The notes: generated by a model from the letters alone, not told the origin. A DNA stretch of 64,000 bases from Macrophomina tecta (GCA_024180945.1 JAKSGN010000005.1:3038001-3102000); one strand, 5' to 3'; numbered from the stretch's first letter, positions 43,660 through 55,909 are shown. Numbers and translations: made by a program.

Positions 43660-44605
43660 ACTTTGGGAATCGTATCTTGGCAGGCGTGATGTGTTTGCGG
43701 TAGCTTATTGTTTTTATGCCGCCACAATGTTATTTCTTTCGGAAGTCTGACTCAGTGCATACACTACTGCGCGAAACCTTTTGCATCATATACCGGTAAT
43801 TCAGACAGTGGAATTGACTACCTAAACACGATATGCAGTGGGTACTGCATGCATATCTTTCTTGTAAAGTATCCAGTTATTTGACCATTGCTTTTTAGTC
43901 GTTAGACTGATCCTTTCTTCAGGCACAGGAAAATACCATCAGCATCCTGGGCTTGAAATGAGGCACTGGCAAGCCTTCCACCAAGAGCCGCGCAGCAGCT
44001 TATTTGATTGCTTCTTCTTTGAGGTGTTCTATGACGTCATCTCCCACAGAAAATGGCAAAATCTACAAATACCAATACAATAAGGCCTTTTTCTAGCGCG
44101 AACATTACGGCTCCGTGAACCTGCCATCTCTGCTCTGAAGCAAATATATTTCTAGTGCCTCAGAACCTCGGCACCGGTGTCCTGCCTGCGTTTAGCATCA
44201 GGCACTATGCCTTACCCCGGTCTCCGCATCTCTACGTTTCCACCCGTCCTACCATACGCGAGACGCAAGACTAAGTCGCCACCAGATCCAAAAATCAACG
44301 GCAGATTGCTCATAGGTGCGGCTATTAGATGTCGATATTACTCCTAGATATTACTCTTTGTATCGCTTATTACTTGAGTGCGTCCAGTAAGCTATGAATC
44401 GTGGAGCCACCAAACACGCAGAATGAGACGGCACATATCAGTGTTTTTGCTACTTATCGCAGCCGTCCATGCATGCATGGACATGTCACTAGTCCACACT
44501 TGCACCGCTTACCCCTCGCATGATAAGCAGGGGTAGCAGGCGGCTTACTCGCGGCTTACTTTGCTCTAATGCGCCGTCCACCTTTTCGGCCACTCATCCT
44601 CCAGG
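43660..44605. other. Intergenic with CRE-like site
   Basis: 945 bp between the P450 and the amino-acid transporter. No gene seen. A perfect TGACGTCA lies at 44032-44039, and a GCATGCATGC palindromic run near 44469-44480. Confidence 0.55.
44032..44039. promoter_or_regulatory. Perfect CRE palindrome TGACGTCA
   Basis: Core site of Atf1/CREB-type bZIP factors, about 570 bp upstream of the amino-acid transporter start. Binding and target are inferred from sequence. Confidence 0.35.
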
Positions 44606-46154
44606 ATGATTCTTGCCCTTCTCTCCTGCACCAAGACCCCTTTTTCGCTCGATCTCAATGCAATGAACCGGAAATACTACTCTGATAATGCCTACGAGGC
44701 TCCTGAGCAACAGGAGATCGCCAATGGTGCCTTGCCCTTGACGTACGACGAAGCGGACGTCTTCGGCAATGAAGAAGGCCATCAGGTATGCTTTCACACT
44801 TGCTGATGCATAATGCAGTATCCCCGTCAGGTCTTCACATGTTCCGATGCGAGATTTCGGGAATATCCAGACAGGATGTTGTTCAGTCACTCCTCTGACA
44901 ACGAAGATTATCCAGATCAAATACAAGACGCTTTCCTGGCCACTTGTTGCGGTCCTCATGATCGCTGAGATTGTATCCAATGGGATGCTGTCGTTGCCAT
45001 CGTCCCTTGCTGTAGTCGGCATCGTCCCCGGCCTCATCTTGATAGTCTTCCTTGGCATCTTCGCTACGTACACAGCATGGTTGCTGGTCGAGTTCAAATT
45101 GCGCCATCCCGAGGTACACAACATGGGCGACGCGGGCATGATCCTCTTCGGACCCATAGGACGAGAGGTCCTGGCCTTCGGCACCGTCTGCTTCGCCATA
45201 TTCGCCACCGGCGGCCAGCTGCTTGCGGGCCAGATTGCCCTTGACGCACTATCCGACAGCAAACTATGCCTGATGCTCTACACCGGCATCTTCGCCATCC
45301 CCGTCCTCCTCTGCAGCTTCCCCCGCACCCTCGACAAGCTCTCCTGGCTCTGCGTCGCCTCCTGCTTCTCCATCCTCGCTGCGGGCATCGTCGGCATGGC
45401 CGGCGCGGCCGCCGCACCCACCCCCGGCCGCACCATCAACGCCGCGCGCAGCTCCTCCTTCTACGACGCCTTCTTCTCCATAACGAACCCCGTCTTCGCC
45501 TACGCCGGCCACTTCATGTTCTTCATCCTCGTCTCCGAGATGCGCCGTCCGCAGGATGCCATGAAGGCGGCCTACCTCCTGCAAGGGTTCGCAACGACCT
45601 TCTACGCCGTCTTCGCCGTGGTCGTGTACGTCTATGTCGGAAACGATGTCGCCTCTCCGGCCTTCTCGAGCCTGTCGCCCAAGTGGATGAAGGCGGCGTA
45701 CGGCATCGCGCTGCCGAACTTCCTGATCGCGGGCGCGCTGTACAGCCATACGGCCTCGAAGCTCTTCTTCATCCGCTTCTTCAGGCGCAGCCGGCACTTG
45801 CATGAGCACACAAAGGTTGGTTGGGGCGTGTGGACGGTGCTCGTTGTTGTGGCGAATGGCGTGGCGTTCGTGCTGGCGGTGGGCGTGCCCATCTTTAACT
45901 ACCTGCTGGGGCTGAGCGCGAGTCTGTTTGCGGCCTGGTACACTTATGGACTGGCGGGCGCCTTCTGGCTGCATGACGCGTACCATGACTTCGATGGGTG
46001 GCGGGCCTGGCGGAGGATGTGGGCGCAGGCGATGCTGGCGTGGTTAACGATTTTGACTGGCGCCTTTATTTGCGTGGCGGGGACGTATGTGAATATAAGA
46101 GGGATCATAGATGCGTATAGTAGCGGTGAAGTAGCAGGCGCATTTACATGCTAG
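44606..46154 (+). CDS. Amino-acid transporter, AAAP family (MTR-like)
   Basis: Eleven-helix amino acid/auxin permease, similar to the Neurospora neutral amino acid permease group; proton-coupled uptake is the usual role. Exons 44606-44785 and 44916-46154, intron 130 bp (GTATGC...CCAG). The splice gives EEGHQ-IKYKTLSWPLVAVL, the classic cytosol-to-TM1 junction. 472 aa from the first ATG; a second ATG at 44663 would give a 19-residue shorter N terminus. TM1 has the unwound-helix motif EIVSNGMLSLPSS. Later features are the HNMGDAGMILFGPIGRE loop and TM6 NPVFAYAGHFMFF. Substrate specificity cannot be read from sequence. Confidence 0.9.
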
Positions 46155-46379
46155 GGAAGACGGCGGAAAGTAGGACCCCGGAATAGTGAGCTGACTCCGG
46201 GAACTTACTAGAATTGAAGGAAATTGGCACAGGTCAATAAACCAAGAAGCAGTGATAACAAGCATGGCACATGGCAGGCAAAGCCAGCGCAGGCTCCACG
46301 GCTATTTAGACCTTCAGACCAGCCTGTGGCGCCTCTCCCTTTCTGCTACCATCAAGCGAACCTGAATTGACCAACCACC

Positions 46380-47830
46380 ATAGACAACTTTGAAGGCGGA
46401 GAGAAGGCCCAGGTACGAGCTGATAACCTTAAATCACGATTGAACCCGGAGCTAACGAACATAAGCACATTGACCACAAAACGCCACCATGCGAGACACA
46501 GCAACCCACAATAGACAGCAAAGTGCAGGGAAAATGTGAGGAAGTTAATTTCGAGAAGATGCTGTCTGATGTTATGAAGCCTACCTTACAGGACGACACA
46601 ACAGAGCGCCAGCAGGCAATCATTGAATCCAGGAGGCCGTCTTGTATGCAGCCAACCGTCTTGGGAGAGTCGAAGCACCTGGTGACGTCGCTGAGAGGCA
46701 CCGTTTCACCGCCGACGTATTGTACAAAGGCTGGCAGATGCACCACTGGCAATACCCCAAGAGTATTTGGACACATTCATGGCTTTCCTGGCGTTCCACC
46801 TGCGCAAGGCCAGGAGGATTTCCTCCTTCTAGGCGGGCATCGTGGCGAATCAGATCCTAGGGAATCCTATGCAATCGCTACAGGGCTTTCTCGAAGTGGT
46901 GAGGAAAGAAGGAGCGGGAACGTCGATTTTCGGAAAAAAAAATTGAAACGTAGAAGACGCCGCAAGTAGGTACATCAGATGCTCTAGTCGACGTGCTAGC
47001 TGATGCACAACAGGACACCTCGCCGAAACTGACTTCGCTCACTACGGCCAACGTCTCCGCTAGCTTCACCCCCGATCCACTGGTCACGGCAGCTGGTGTT
47101 GTACCTTTAGACCAGTTGTCGGTCGAGGATCTCAAGGTGGTGATTGACAGTAAGAAGCATCAGCTCTTCGATTACGATTGTCTCGAGGAGCCCGGTGCTA
47201 GTGACGCCGACCTGGAGAAGTATCGTGTCCATGTCGAGAAGAAGCTCAAGTTCTGCGCCGAGCAACCTCTCCCGTTCGGTGCCTCGCACAGCAAAATATA
47301 CGACTTGGCAAAGCACGAACTCCAACACAGACCGTGCAAGGAGGATGAGCTTGAGAAGGAAAGCTGTGCGAAGATAGCGTTGGAGTGCGAAGAGCATTTT
47401 CTGGTGGATATCCGGGCTGCTCTTCAGCTGGAAACGTCGCCTACCGAGACGCAGCTCCTTCATATGTATCCCGCCAGCATCTTCTTCAGTTTCGACTTGA
47501 GGGCGATGAAGGCGTGAAGACGCGGGTGGAGGCAGGCCGGTGGAGGAGATCGAGAGATGTAAGGAAGTTCCGTCCAGAAGTGGAGAAGATGATGCGCCAG
47601 CTCGTCGACCAGGCTGGAGCCACCGAAAACGAGGCGAAAAAAAAGCCTTTTTAATCTTTCAGAGCTTGATAGAGACTCCTGAGGCGATCGAGAAGATGGG
47701 GGAGGCGTTCAAAGGCGAAATGCTAAGCAATTTACGCGAGTGGGCCAACCAGGGAGAACGGCCGATGCCACTGATACTGAAGCTTCTGCAGCAAAAATTT
47801 GAGGCTGTCGAGAGAGCTCAGAAGACTTAG
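46380..47830 (+). pseudogene. Decayed protein-coding gene of unknown family
   Basis: A chain of coding-like segments spread over all frames. Segment 1 starts at ATA 46380, where the context CAACCACCATA suggests a lost ATG. It reads DNFEGGEKAQ, then a well-formed 53-bp intron (46413-46465, GTACGA, GCTAACG, AAG), then HIDHKTPP. Further segments: FEKMLSDVMKPTLQDD, then shifted VLYAANRLGRVEAPGDVAER, then shifted MAFLAFHLRKARRISSF-stop-AGIVANQILGNP. A nine-A run follows near 46934-46942, then the long frame LADAQQDTSPKL... to 47480, a shift to FRLEGDEGVKTRVEAGRW, an eight-A run near 47636 and IFQSLIETPEAIEKMG to the stop at 47830. At least five lesions over roughly 440 residues. The longest intact piece is acidic and helical. 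I do not recognise the family. Confidence 0.65.
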
Positions 47831-49423
47831 TGTGGGTATGCTTGAACTTAGCTGAGTAATCGATGATGCACAGGCGGTGCAAAAGTACTATCCGCAACCA
47901 GCACTTTTGGTAGAACGTCTGGCCTGGCAGATGGTAGGTATACAATAATATCCCTTGAAGTGCCCGCTTTACGTGTCTGTAAGTATGCTCCTGTTATTTG
48001 ATAATGCTTGAGATGTAGGGCCATCTACTGCGCCTTCTGTATGTTTCCCTATTGACCCTTTCTGTCTTTTGGGAAAGAAGTAGGCCATGTCCGTAAATGG
48101 GGCATTCAACCAGGTGGAGGACCACCTGTTCGGATAAGCCACAAAGTTCCAGCCACTCCTCCCCATCGTTCTCAGGCGGCACTTCGTTCGATTGACATGG
48201 AGTAGAGTCAGCCTTGCCCAAGGGTTAAAGTACTGACCTGATTGGAAAAGTTGTGATAAAAGCAGGTGGAAGGGGCACTTGCGTCCTAAATTCGCACAAA
48301 GAGCCTAATAACGAGGAATCATACGCCTCTCTTTCTCAGACGTCTTTTATAGGTGATTAATGTGCTGGAGCAGCGGAGCTTTTCTTGGGCCACGATGACC
48401 TAGATGGCCATAAACTTACTCCCAAGCACGTGTCTCGTTCCTCACCTCTCAGCAGGGTGAATGGCGGAAGCGAAGAATTTGGGGATGAAGAAGGTTACGT
48501 GTATGATGTGCGTGAACAAGCTGTGGACATGCTGAAGCTCAGGGCAAGTGATAAGTGGATATGGAGACTCCGCGGACAAAAACAGGCAAATTGCGCGTTG
48601 TGTGATCATCCAGGCCGATGCGCTGCCCACGGTATGGAATGCTCTGTTTGAATGTGAGGCTGCGGCAGAGCGGCGCGACTCCCTCTGCAGACCCGCTCCA
48701 CCGTTAGGGGAGCCAGGGCAATCTCTCTAGGCGACACATCCGGCAAATTGCGCTGAAAGATCGGCCTCCATTCAACTGGCATCACGAGCTCGAGCTGCAG
48801 GGCTCATTCTCCAGCGGCCTCACCCGATACAACGCATGAGACGCTTGAGCTGAGGAGTGGACTTCTGTAACGGCCGTCCAAAACCGTGTCCGGGTAAGGC
48901 GGCATATGGCGGGTTTGCAGGCGAGGCGCGGGAATGCGGGGACATACTGCGCTGGCGAGCATGTGGAGAGCAGAGCAGATGTTGTGGAATTCCTGAAGCA
49001 GCGAGCGGCGAGATCTCAAGCATTGGAGCGAATGGAGCAGCGTTGTGGCGGGCAGGATGGGCGCCAAGGGACCAGGAGGCGCCACTTGAGGGCGAATTCG
49101 TAATACATCACCGACTTCCGAGTCGCCGAGTTCGAGACAAGCCAACCATCATCTCCCACCCCTGCCGCACACCTGCCCCAGACACACGGCCTGCACCGCC
49201 GCAACGCCGCCGGACTGCGCACCCGACTCCTTTCACCACCACGCTCCCTCAGCTTCTCGACATTCGTTTGCTCATCCTTGAATTCGCCGCCTACTCCCCC
49301 CGCCCGCGACCATGCGCCAGAATTGACTGCGCACCACCGCCGCCCTCACCAGCCCACACCCACGAGCATCCGCGCCGCGCGTCACCAGCCCCCGGGACCT
49401 GGCGTCCCACCACCACCACCCCA
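47831..49423. other. Intergenic, promoter and leader of the M28 peptidase gene
   Basis: 1.6 kb with no supportable gene. The peptidase reading frame is open for another 570 bp upstream of its ATG, but that sequence is Arg/Pro-rich shadow coding. The last 200 bp are C-rich with CACC repeats, likely 5' leader. Confidence 0.5.
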
Positions 49424-52166
49424 ATGGTCGACGAAAAACACCCCTACGATCCCAAGGAGAGCCTCCCCATCCCCACCTATGAGGAGGCCACCTCGTCGCG
49501 GCCCCCTTCGGCCCTCTCATATCTCGGCCCCAACGAGGTCAGCGACGATGCGGAGCGGCAAGGCTTGCTTGGCCGCGGCGGTGCCAGTGGCGGTGCGCCA
49601 TCCCGCCGGCCAGATGGCTACCAGCAGCCCTCTGTTGAGTCCGTCCGGGACAGCATGGAGAGCGATCTGTCGCTGCCGGACATGGTCGAGGAGAGCGAGG
49701 ACGAGGAGGCCGGCCTGCACCGCGAGATGGAGCAGCTCGAGGTCATCGAGGCCGGCGGCCAGCCCAACGGCACCCGTCGCGCCCGCATAGGCATGAGCTT
49801 CTCCAAGCGCATCTCCAGCATCGGCGCCACGCTGTCGTCGATACGCATGCCGCGCTGGCGGAAGCCCCTACGATGGCCCACCTTCTCGTGCAGCATTCCC
49901 TCCATTCCCGAGCATATGCGCCCCGGCTACAGCGTCATCCTGCGCCTGTTCGGCGTCCTCATGATGGCCTCCCTCGTATACGCTCTCCTCGTCACCTCTG
50001 TCTTTCCGCTTGGCCACGGCGGCATGGCGCCCTTCAACCCAGAGTGGGCGCGCTCTTTTGTACAGTCGCAGATCTCCGCGGAGCGCATCCGCGACAACCT
50101 TAAGCATATCACGAGCATCGATCACGTTGCAGGGACCAAAGGTGACAAGTTTTTGGCTAATTGGATTGAGTCGTTCTTCAAGCAGGCCGGCATGGACAAG
50201 GTTGCCACACTTGAATATAATGTCTATCTGAATTACCCCATTAAGGAAGGCCGGCGAGTCGCCGTTGTCGATCCCCCGGAGTTTCGGTACGAGGCCAAGC
50301 TTGAGGAAGAGCTGGTCCTACCCGGCATGACGCCCGAACAGCAGACTCTGGTTTTCCACGGCCTGTCACGATCTGGGAATGTCACGGCGCCGCTGGTCTA
50401 CGCCAATTATGGAAGCCAAGAAGATTTCGGCATATTGAGAAAACGTGGAATTGATGTGAATGGAACAATTGTACTTGTTCGCTACTACGGCACGATGTCA
50501 GACCGTGCGATGAAGGTCAAGTTCGCAGAGGAGAATGGTGCGATTGGATGTTTAATATACTCGGACCCAAAGGACGATGGATTCGTGAGGGGTGATGTCT
50601 ATCCTGACGGAAGATGGAGACCAGAGGACGGCGTCTCGAGAGGCTCGGTTGCTCAGTCAGCGTGGATCGTAGGAGACGTGCTCACCCCGGGTATCGGGAG
50701 TGTCAAGGACGCGAAGCGCATCAGCAAGGACAACAACCCTGCCCTGCCAAACATTCCCAGCATGCCGCTGGCTTGGCGCGACGCAAAACCGTTGTTGCAG
50801 GCACTCAAGGGCCATGGCGACCAGGTTCCCAAAGAGTGGATCGGCGGCATTCCGGATGTCGAATGGTGGACAGGTGATCAAACTTCTCCTCTTGTTCTCC
50901 TCCAGAATGAACAGGATGAGGAGGAGAAGCAGCCCATCTGGAACGTTATGGGCGTCTTTGAGGGCGTCGAAGCGTCAGCCAAGAAGATCTTTGTTGGCAA
51001 CCATCGCGATGCCTGGTGTTTTGGTTCGGCGGATGCTGGAGGGTTCGTGTTCTCTCCAGATTTTTTATGTCCATTGAATTGACTAACCCGTGAATAGTGG
51101 CACGGCCATCATGATGGAAGTCATTACTGCTCTCGACCTCTTGGTCCAGCAAGGCTGGCGTCCTTTACGCAGCATCTATTTCGCGTCCTGGGATGCCGAA
51201 GAGTACAACATGATTGGCTCGACAGAGTACGTGGAAGATCATATCCAGGACATCCGCGAGAACGCCATTGCCTATCTCAATGTCGATGTCGGTGTTGTTG
51301 GGGACAAGTTCCGAGCGCTAGGATCCCCACTCTTCCAACACGCGTTATCTCGAGTTCTCGGACGCGTTGCTGATCCCTTGAAGAACCGCACGGTTGGTGA
51401 TATCTGGACGGAGGAGGGAGGTAAGCTCGGAGGTCTCGGCGCTGGCAGCGATTATGTTGCGTTCCAGGATCTAGCAGGGTGCTCTAGCATCGACATCATG
51501 TTCGATGGGCCTGAAAATGGCTACCCCTACCACAGCTGCTACGAGACGTTTGACTGGATGGAAAAGTTTGGCGATCCGGGATTTATCTACCATGCGACGC
51601 TTGCTGAGATCTGGGTGCTCCTCATTCTTGAACTCGCGCAGGAACCTATCTATCCCTTCGACCTGAAGGACTACGGCATGGCCGTCAAGGGTTACATCAG
51701 TGACCTAGAGCAATACGCCATCGGAAAAGATGCTGCCCAGGGCAAGAAGCTGAACCTGCAGCCGCTCCGTGATGCGGCCACCACGCTGGAGAAAAACGCT
51801 CAGGAGTTTGAGGGTTGGGAAGACTGGTGGTGGGGTCAGTTCCGTGGTCGTGCGGGCTATGAGACCAACACGATGGGCATGCAACGATTGTCGCACAACA
51901 CGCGCATGTCCAACTTTGAGACGCATCTGCTGGATTTGCCGGATGGCAAGGATGAGGAAGGTAAGGATGGCGAACAGCACGGCATTCCGGGCCGGGAGCA
52001 GTTCAAACACGTCATCTTTGGGCCCGACGCATGGAGCGGGTACGACGAGGCGTATTTCCCGGCTGTGAGAGATGCCATTGAGTTGGGCAACTGGACGCTG
52101 GCACAGCAGCAGGCGGACAAGGCTGCACGCATTCTTTCGAAAGCGTCGGATAAGTTGTTGCACTAA
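49424..52166 (+). CDS. M28 metallopeptidase, glutamate carboxypeptidase II / transferrin-receptor-like (Vps70 type)
   Basis: Type II membrane zinc peptidase of the PSMA family; the yeast relative Vps70 is linked to vacuolar sorting. Exons 49424-51042 and 51098-52166, intron 55 bp (branch GACTAAC), 895 aa. Order: disordered acidic cytosolic N terminus, one transmembrane helix about residues 169-190, a PA domain, the peptidase core, and a helical TFR dimerisation domain. All co-catalytic zinc ligands are visible: His 527 (GNHRDAW), Asp 537 (SADAGGGTA, formed by the splice), Glu pair in SWDAEEYNMIG, Asp in LNVDVG and His in YPYHSCYETFDW. It is therefore predicted active, unlike transferrin receptors. 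ATG 49424 is chosen because the upstream frame is not family-like. Confidence 0.93.
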
Positions 52167-53171
52167 AGGGAATGACAGCAGCGCGGAGTTTTTTTTCTTT
52201 TTTGGTTTGATTGGGCACGGCGTTCGCAGATACTATCATTGTTCCACCATCATCATGGGCGGCAGGCATGGGCTATATACTGAGCTTCGAGTTTTCAAGT
52301 GCACATACTGGCGCACAGAAGCGGCACGTAAATCGCAAATCTCATTTATCTTTTTCGAATGATATTGCATGTCACGATTCAGGCGCATGTGATGTGCTGC
52401 ACGCAATAAGGATGTGACGTAGGGATCCAGTCGGCGCGACTGCCGCGGCACGCAGAGCCCATCTAGGAAAAATATCGCTTCTGGCATTGGGCACGGGCAA
52501 TCGGCAGCGCTGGCAAGGCTGCTGCATGATAGGAAGCGTGACAGTGGGGTTTGACAGGCATTTGGGTGGTGAGATCAGGCTGGCACGGCGGGCTGAGGAG
52601 ATGAATTGGGCTTCGCGTTGGCGCCACTACCCCGGACGCGCCAGTGATTGGGCGGCAGAGAGCGACGGCGATTGCGCGCTTGCGGCGCGGGCAGCCTCAC
52701 TCCAGGCTGCGTGCAGCCAGCAGCCTCGAGCAGCAACTGCGCGTTGGGTATGCAGGCTGCCGGCGGCTGGGCGCCGTCGCCACCCTGCGCGGCCGCCCGA
52801 CGCGTGCTGTGGCCGTCTTGCGCTGGGGCAGGCGAAACAGCAACGAGCTGGAGGATCGCAGTCGCCGCCCTCGATCCAGCCGCGCTAGGCCCAAGCCGCA
52901 CTAGCGCGCGACGCGAGGGCCGCCTCTGTCTCCACGCCGTCAGCGACCGAGCCTTTCCATCTTGCGCCCGCCCGGCTCTCTCTTTCCAACACCCACACAC
53001 CCTCTCCACCACCTACCCGCCCGTCCTTCGCCATCCAGGATCGCGGAGCCCTGTCTTGTTCCATCCCGTCTCTGCCGGCCCCGCTGCTCTGCTTCGCTTT
53101 GGTCACCGCGGCCGTCCTTTTCCACTGCCCTGCTTCTGCCTGCGCCGGAATTACTCGAGGAATCGCCCATC
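52167..53171. other. Intergenic upstream of the SR protein gene
   Basis: 1 kb without a supportable gene. The final 250 bp are pyrimidine-rich with short CT and CCACC runs and probably hold the core promoter and leader of the SR gene. Open frames here are GC-rich shadows on both strands. Confidence 0.5.
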
Positions 53172-54935
53172 ATGACTGAGGTGTCCTCCACCCGCCTCTA
53201 CCTGGGGAATCTTCCCCGCAACGGTATGCTCACTCCCTGATGTCCTGCCCGCCAATGGATCGGAGCGCCCGCACCCCCCGCTTTGGATGGATTTGGATCG
53301 TTGCTGGACTCAGCCGGCCTGCGGGACTGACACCAAAGACACCACAACAACCACCATCCAAATTGCTGTCGCTTTCTTCCTGGAGTGATGCGCGTCGCTG
53401 ACTGGCAATCCCATCCACCGCAGCCACCAAGGCCGATGTTGAAGCCCACTTTGCGACCCATGGCACTGGCGAGATCACCGAGATCAAGCTCATGAACGGC
53501 TTCGGCTTCATTGAGTACAAGGATGCCATGGACGCCAGAGATGTCGTTCCCGGTGAGTTGAAGCTCCCTCCCCTCTTGCGCGCCCGAGATGATTTGCTGA
53601 CCCGTGCCACCAGCCTTCCGTACGTTACGCCCCAGCCGCCTGCATAAGCGATCCGCGCTTTTCTGACACTGTTCCACTGCAGATGGTTCGGACTTCATGG
53701 GCGAACGCCTCGTCGTCCAGTTCGCCCGCGGCTCCCGCCGCCAGAATGATGGCTACTCCCACCAGGAGCGCGCCGTCCCGCGCCCCAGGCGCACCCCGTT
53801 CCGCATGTCCATCACTGGTCTTCCCATCGAGACGAGCTGGCAGGTTAGCAAACTCCCCGTAACACTTGGTTCGACCTTTGGAATCCCTTCCCATGTCCAT
53901 GTTCCCGTCACCTTCTCTGTACCTTGAGCCAGCAACGTGTGCGCCTCCTACGCTGATTGGATCCGCTTGCGGGGTGCTTCTCTTCCGGGTAGCCGGACGC
54001 TCGTCTCTTTCTTCCCTTCCACATGTAGTGCGGGCAGCCCTATTTCACTTCTCTTATCTTGTCCCGGGGAGCACCAACGGAATCACGCGAGGCCTGTTTT
54101 CACTGGTGGTTTGGGATATTTTCTGGACCGGGACTGGACCTTTTCCTTTGCTTGTCGCTTGTCACCGCTCATCCATTTACTGCCGTGGCCGGAACTTACA
54201 CACTGGACCTATAGGACTTGAAGGACTTCGCCCGCCAGTCTGGATTGGACGTTGTCTACTCCGAGGTTGGTCGCGAGCGCGACGGCCGTGGGTAAGTGCC
54301 CCCCAACATCACCTTAGACCGACTTCAATGGTTCTAATCAGGGCAGATTCGTTGAATATGAGACTGCCAACGACCTCCGCAATGCCGTCGAGAAGCTCGA
54401 CAACCGCGAATTCAAGGGACAGGCGGTCCGATGCGTCGCAGATGTCAGACCACCCAAGCCGTCCTATGACCTTGACGACCGTCCATATTCTGACTACTAC
54501 CAGATCCAGGAGGAGCGTCCCCGCGAGCGCTACAGGTCCCGCTCGCCCGTTCGTGGAGGACGTGGCTATGGTCCTCCTGATGATGACTACTACCGTCGCG
54601 GCCCTCCGCGCGGCTACAGCCCTCGTCGTGATGACTACCGCCGTCGTTCTCCTCCTCGCGACTATTACGATCCGCGTGACCGCTACGCTCGTTCACCCCC
54701 TCGCGTTCGCGGCCCCCCGGTCGATGACGCCTACCCACCGCCGCGCGCTCGCTACCCGGATGACCCTTACGAGGCCCGCGGTCCTCCGCCTCCTCGCCGC
54801 GGCTATGAGCCCGACCCTTATTTGAACGGACATGACAGGCCTTATGGCCGTCCCCCGTCCCCCCGTGGTAGGCCGAGGAGCCCTGGTGCACGCAGTGGTT
54901 ACGACGATACCTACAATCGTCGCCCCTACTGGTGA
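53172..54935 (+). CDS. SR-type RNA-binding protein, two RRMs (Srp2/SRSF1-like)
   Basis: Nuclear pre-mRNA splicing and mRNA-export factor. Exons 53172-53223, 53424-53552, 53614-53619, 53683-53843, 54215-54291 and 54347-54935, 337 aa. RRM1 has RNP2 LYLGNLP and RNP1 NGFGFIEY. A linker ERAVPRPRRTPFR precedes RRM2, with MSITGLPIETSWQDLKDFAR and RGFVEYE. The tail is Arg/Tyr/Pro/Ser-rich (RYRSRSPVRGGRGYG, RRRSPPRDYYD) with RS and RG elements for SR-kinase and arginine methylation. Two introns (200 and 371 bp) are long for this genome, and one exon has only six bases; SR genes often regulate their own splicing. Assignment to Srp2 rather than a Gbp2/Npl3-like protein is by domain order. Confidence 0.92.
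53614..53619 (+). other. 6-bp micro-exon in the SR protein gene
   Basis: CCTTCC lies between acceptor GCCACCAG and donor GTACGTTA. With one base from the previous exon and two from the next it encodes Ala-Phe-His, giving VVPAFHGSDFMGERL. The AFHGS motif ending RRM1 is what I expect from fungal homologues. Skipping it would keep the frame (six bases) but delete two residues of the motif. Confidence 0.78.
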
Positions 54936-55358
54936 ATACCACAATAATCCTGGCCTAATACTTGCTTACCCTTCCAGAATACCCCTCCACGTAAACCCCA
55001 CCCATGCAACCCTGCATATCGAAGAGACGTACGAATGAGGGATCGGGAATGTGTGGTTACTGGAGTCTCCCTGGGATGATCTTGAGCCAACGAAAACGGA
55101 GCTGGACTGTACGATTTGACGGATCTAATGGTGGGTTTTTTCGTTCTTCAGTTGTCGAGGTGAGAGCGGCGAAATAGCAAGAGGGTTTGATGGAAAGTGG
55201 TAAAGCAAACCAGGATATAACTGCTCGTGCGGAGGTTGGTAGTCATCAGATACCTTGCCTGCTTCGACCGGAAGTCTTTTGGGTGGTTGTTTTGCCTTCT
55301 ACTACCTCTGCCCTTTACTCATTTGCTTCGGAGTCTGCCTTTTCTACTTTGATTTAGC
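54936..55358. other. 3' flank of the SR gene and promoter of the small membrane protein gene
   Basis: 423 bp, AT-richer than the flanking coding DNA, with T-rich tracts before 55359. No gene seen. Confidence 0.5.
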
Positions 55359-55877
55359 ATGCATGGAAGTGCAATTGAGGAGGTGCTCCTGGGCTCGGTT
55401 CCCGTAGCTTCCCTGCTCAGCGCTTTCGGCGTCTTACAGTTATTCGAGGTCTACGAGTGAGTTTGTAGCAATACCTAAAAAGTTACGAATTTATTCATCC
55501 GCTATCCTAAAACTTACGTGTTGCTTCAGCCACATGCTGGGGTATCTTGAATTGTCCATCCCTTTGGGTGGCATTTTCTTGATTTCTATCCCATTGCCAA
55601 GAGTATATGTCTCAACAAGCTCCTCCAGTCCCCTCAGTGCTGACTAGATGCTTATATTGTAGGGCCATGCCGTTAGACCGGTTCCAGAAATCTCACAGTC
55701 AGACCTCAAACCCCGCACCTTGTACCAGTACTACTCCCGCGTAAGCTTAAAAGCAGGATCACTCTTATCCCTGATTATCTCTCTGTGCTCTCGCAGTGGC
55801 ATCCACCTCTCGGCCGAACAGCACTTGTCCGAGCGTCTCAATCGGCATTCTTAACCAGGGTGAAAAAATTAAAGTAA
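55359..55877 (+). CDS. Small four-exon gene, 109 aa, two hydrophobic segments, unknown function
   Basis: Too fragmented for simple ORF finding. Exons 55359-55456, 55530-55602, 55663-55740 and 55797-55877; introns 73, 60 and 56 bp with donors GTGAGT, GTATAT and GTAAGC and acceptors TTCAG, TGTAG and CGCAG; branch-like CTAAA and CTGAC are present. Phases 2, 0, 0 all agree and the exons total exactly 110 codons. The protein starts MHGSAIEEVLLGSVPVASLL. One hydrophobic segment ends AFGVLQLFEVYDHML and a second is YLELSIPLGGIFLISIPL. A tail follows, TLYQYYSRWHPPLGRTALV, ending in basic KKLK. It looks like a small two-span membrane protein; I do not recognise the family. It ends 32 bases before the VOC-like ORF. 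Confidence 0.6.
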
Positions 55878-55909
55878 CTGAAATCGTGGAGCGACAGCAA
55901 ATAGTGACT

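Noticed and set aside
48857..49423. Upstream extension of the M28 peptidase frame
   Set aside because: Open but Arg/Pro/Cys-rich with no family similarity; the ATG at 49424 has a typical acidic cytosolic start.
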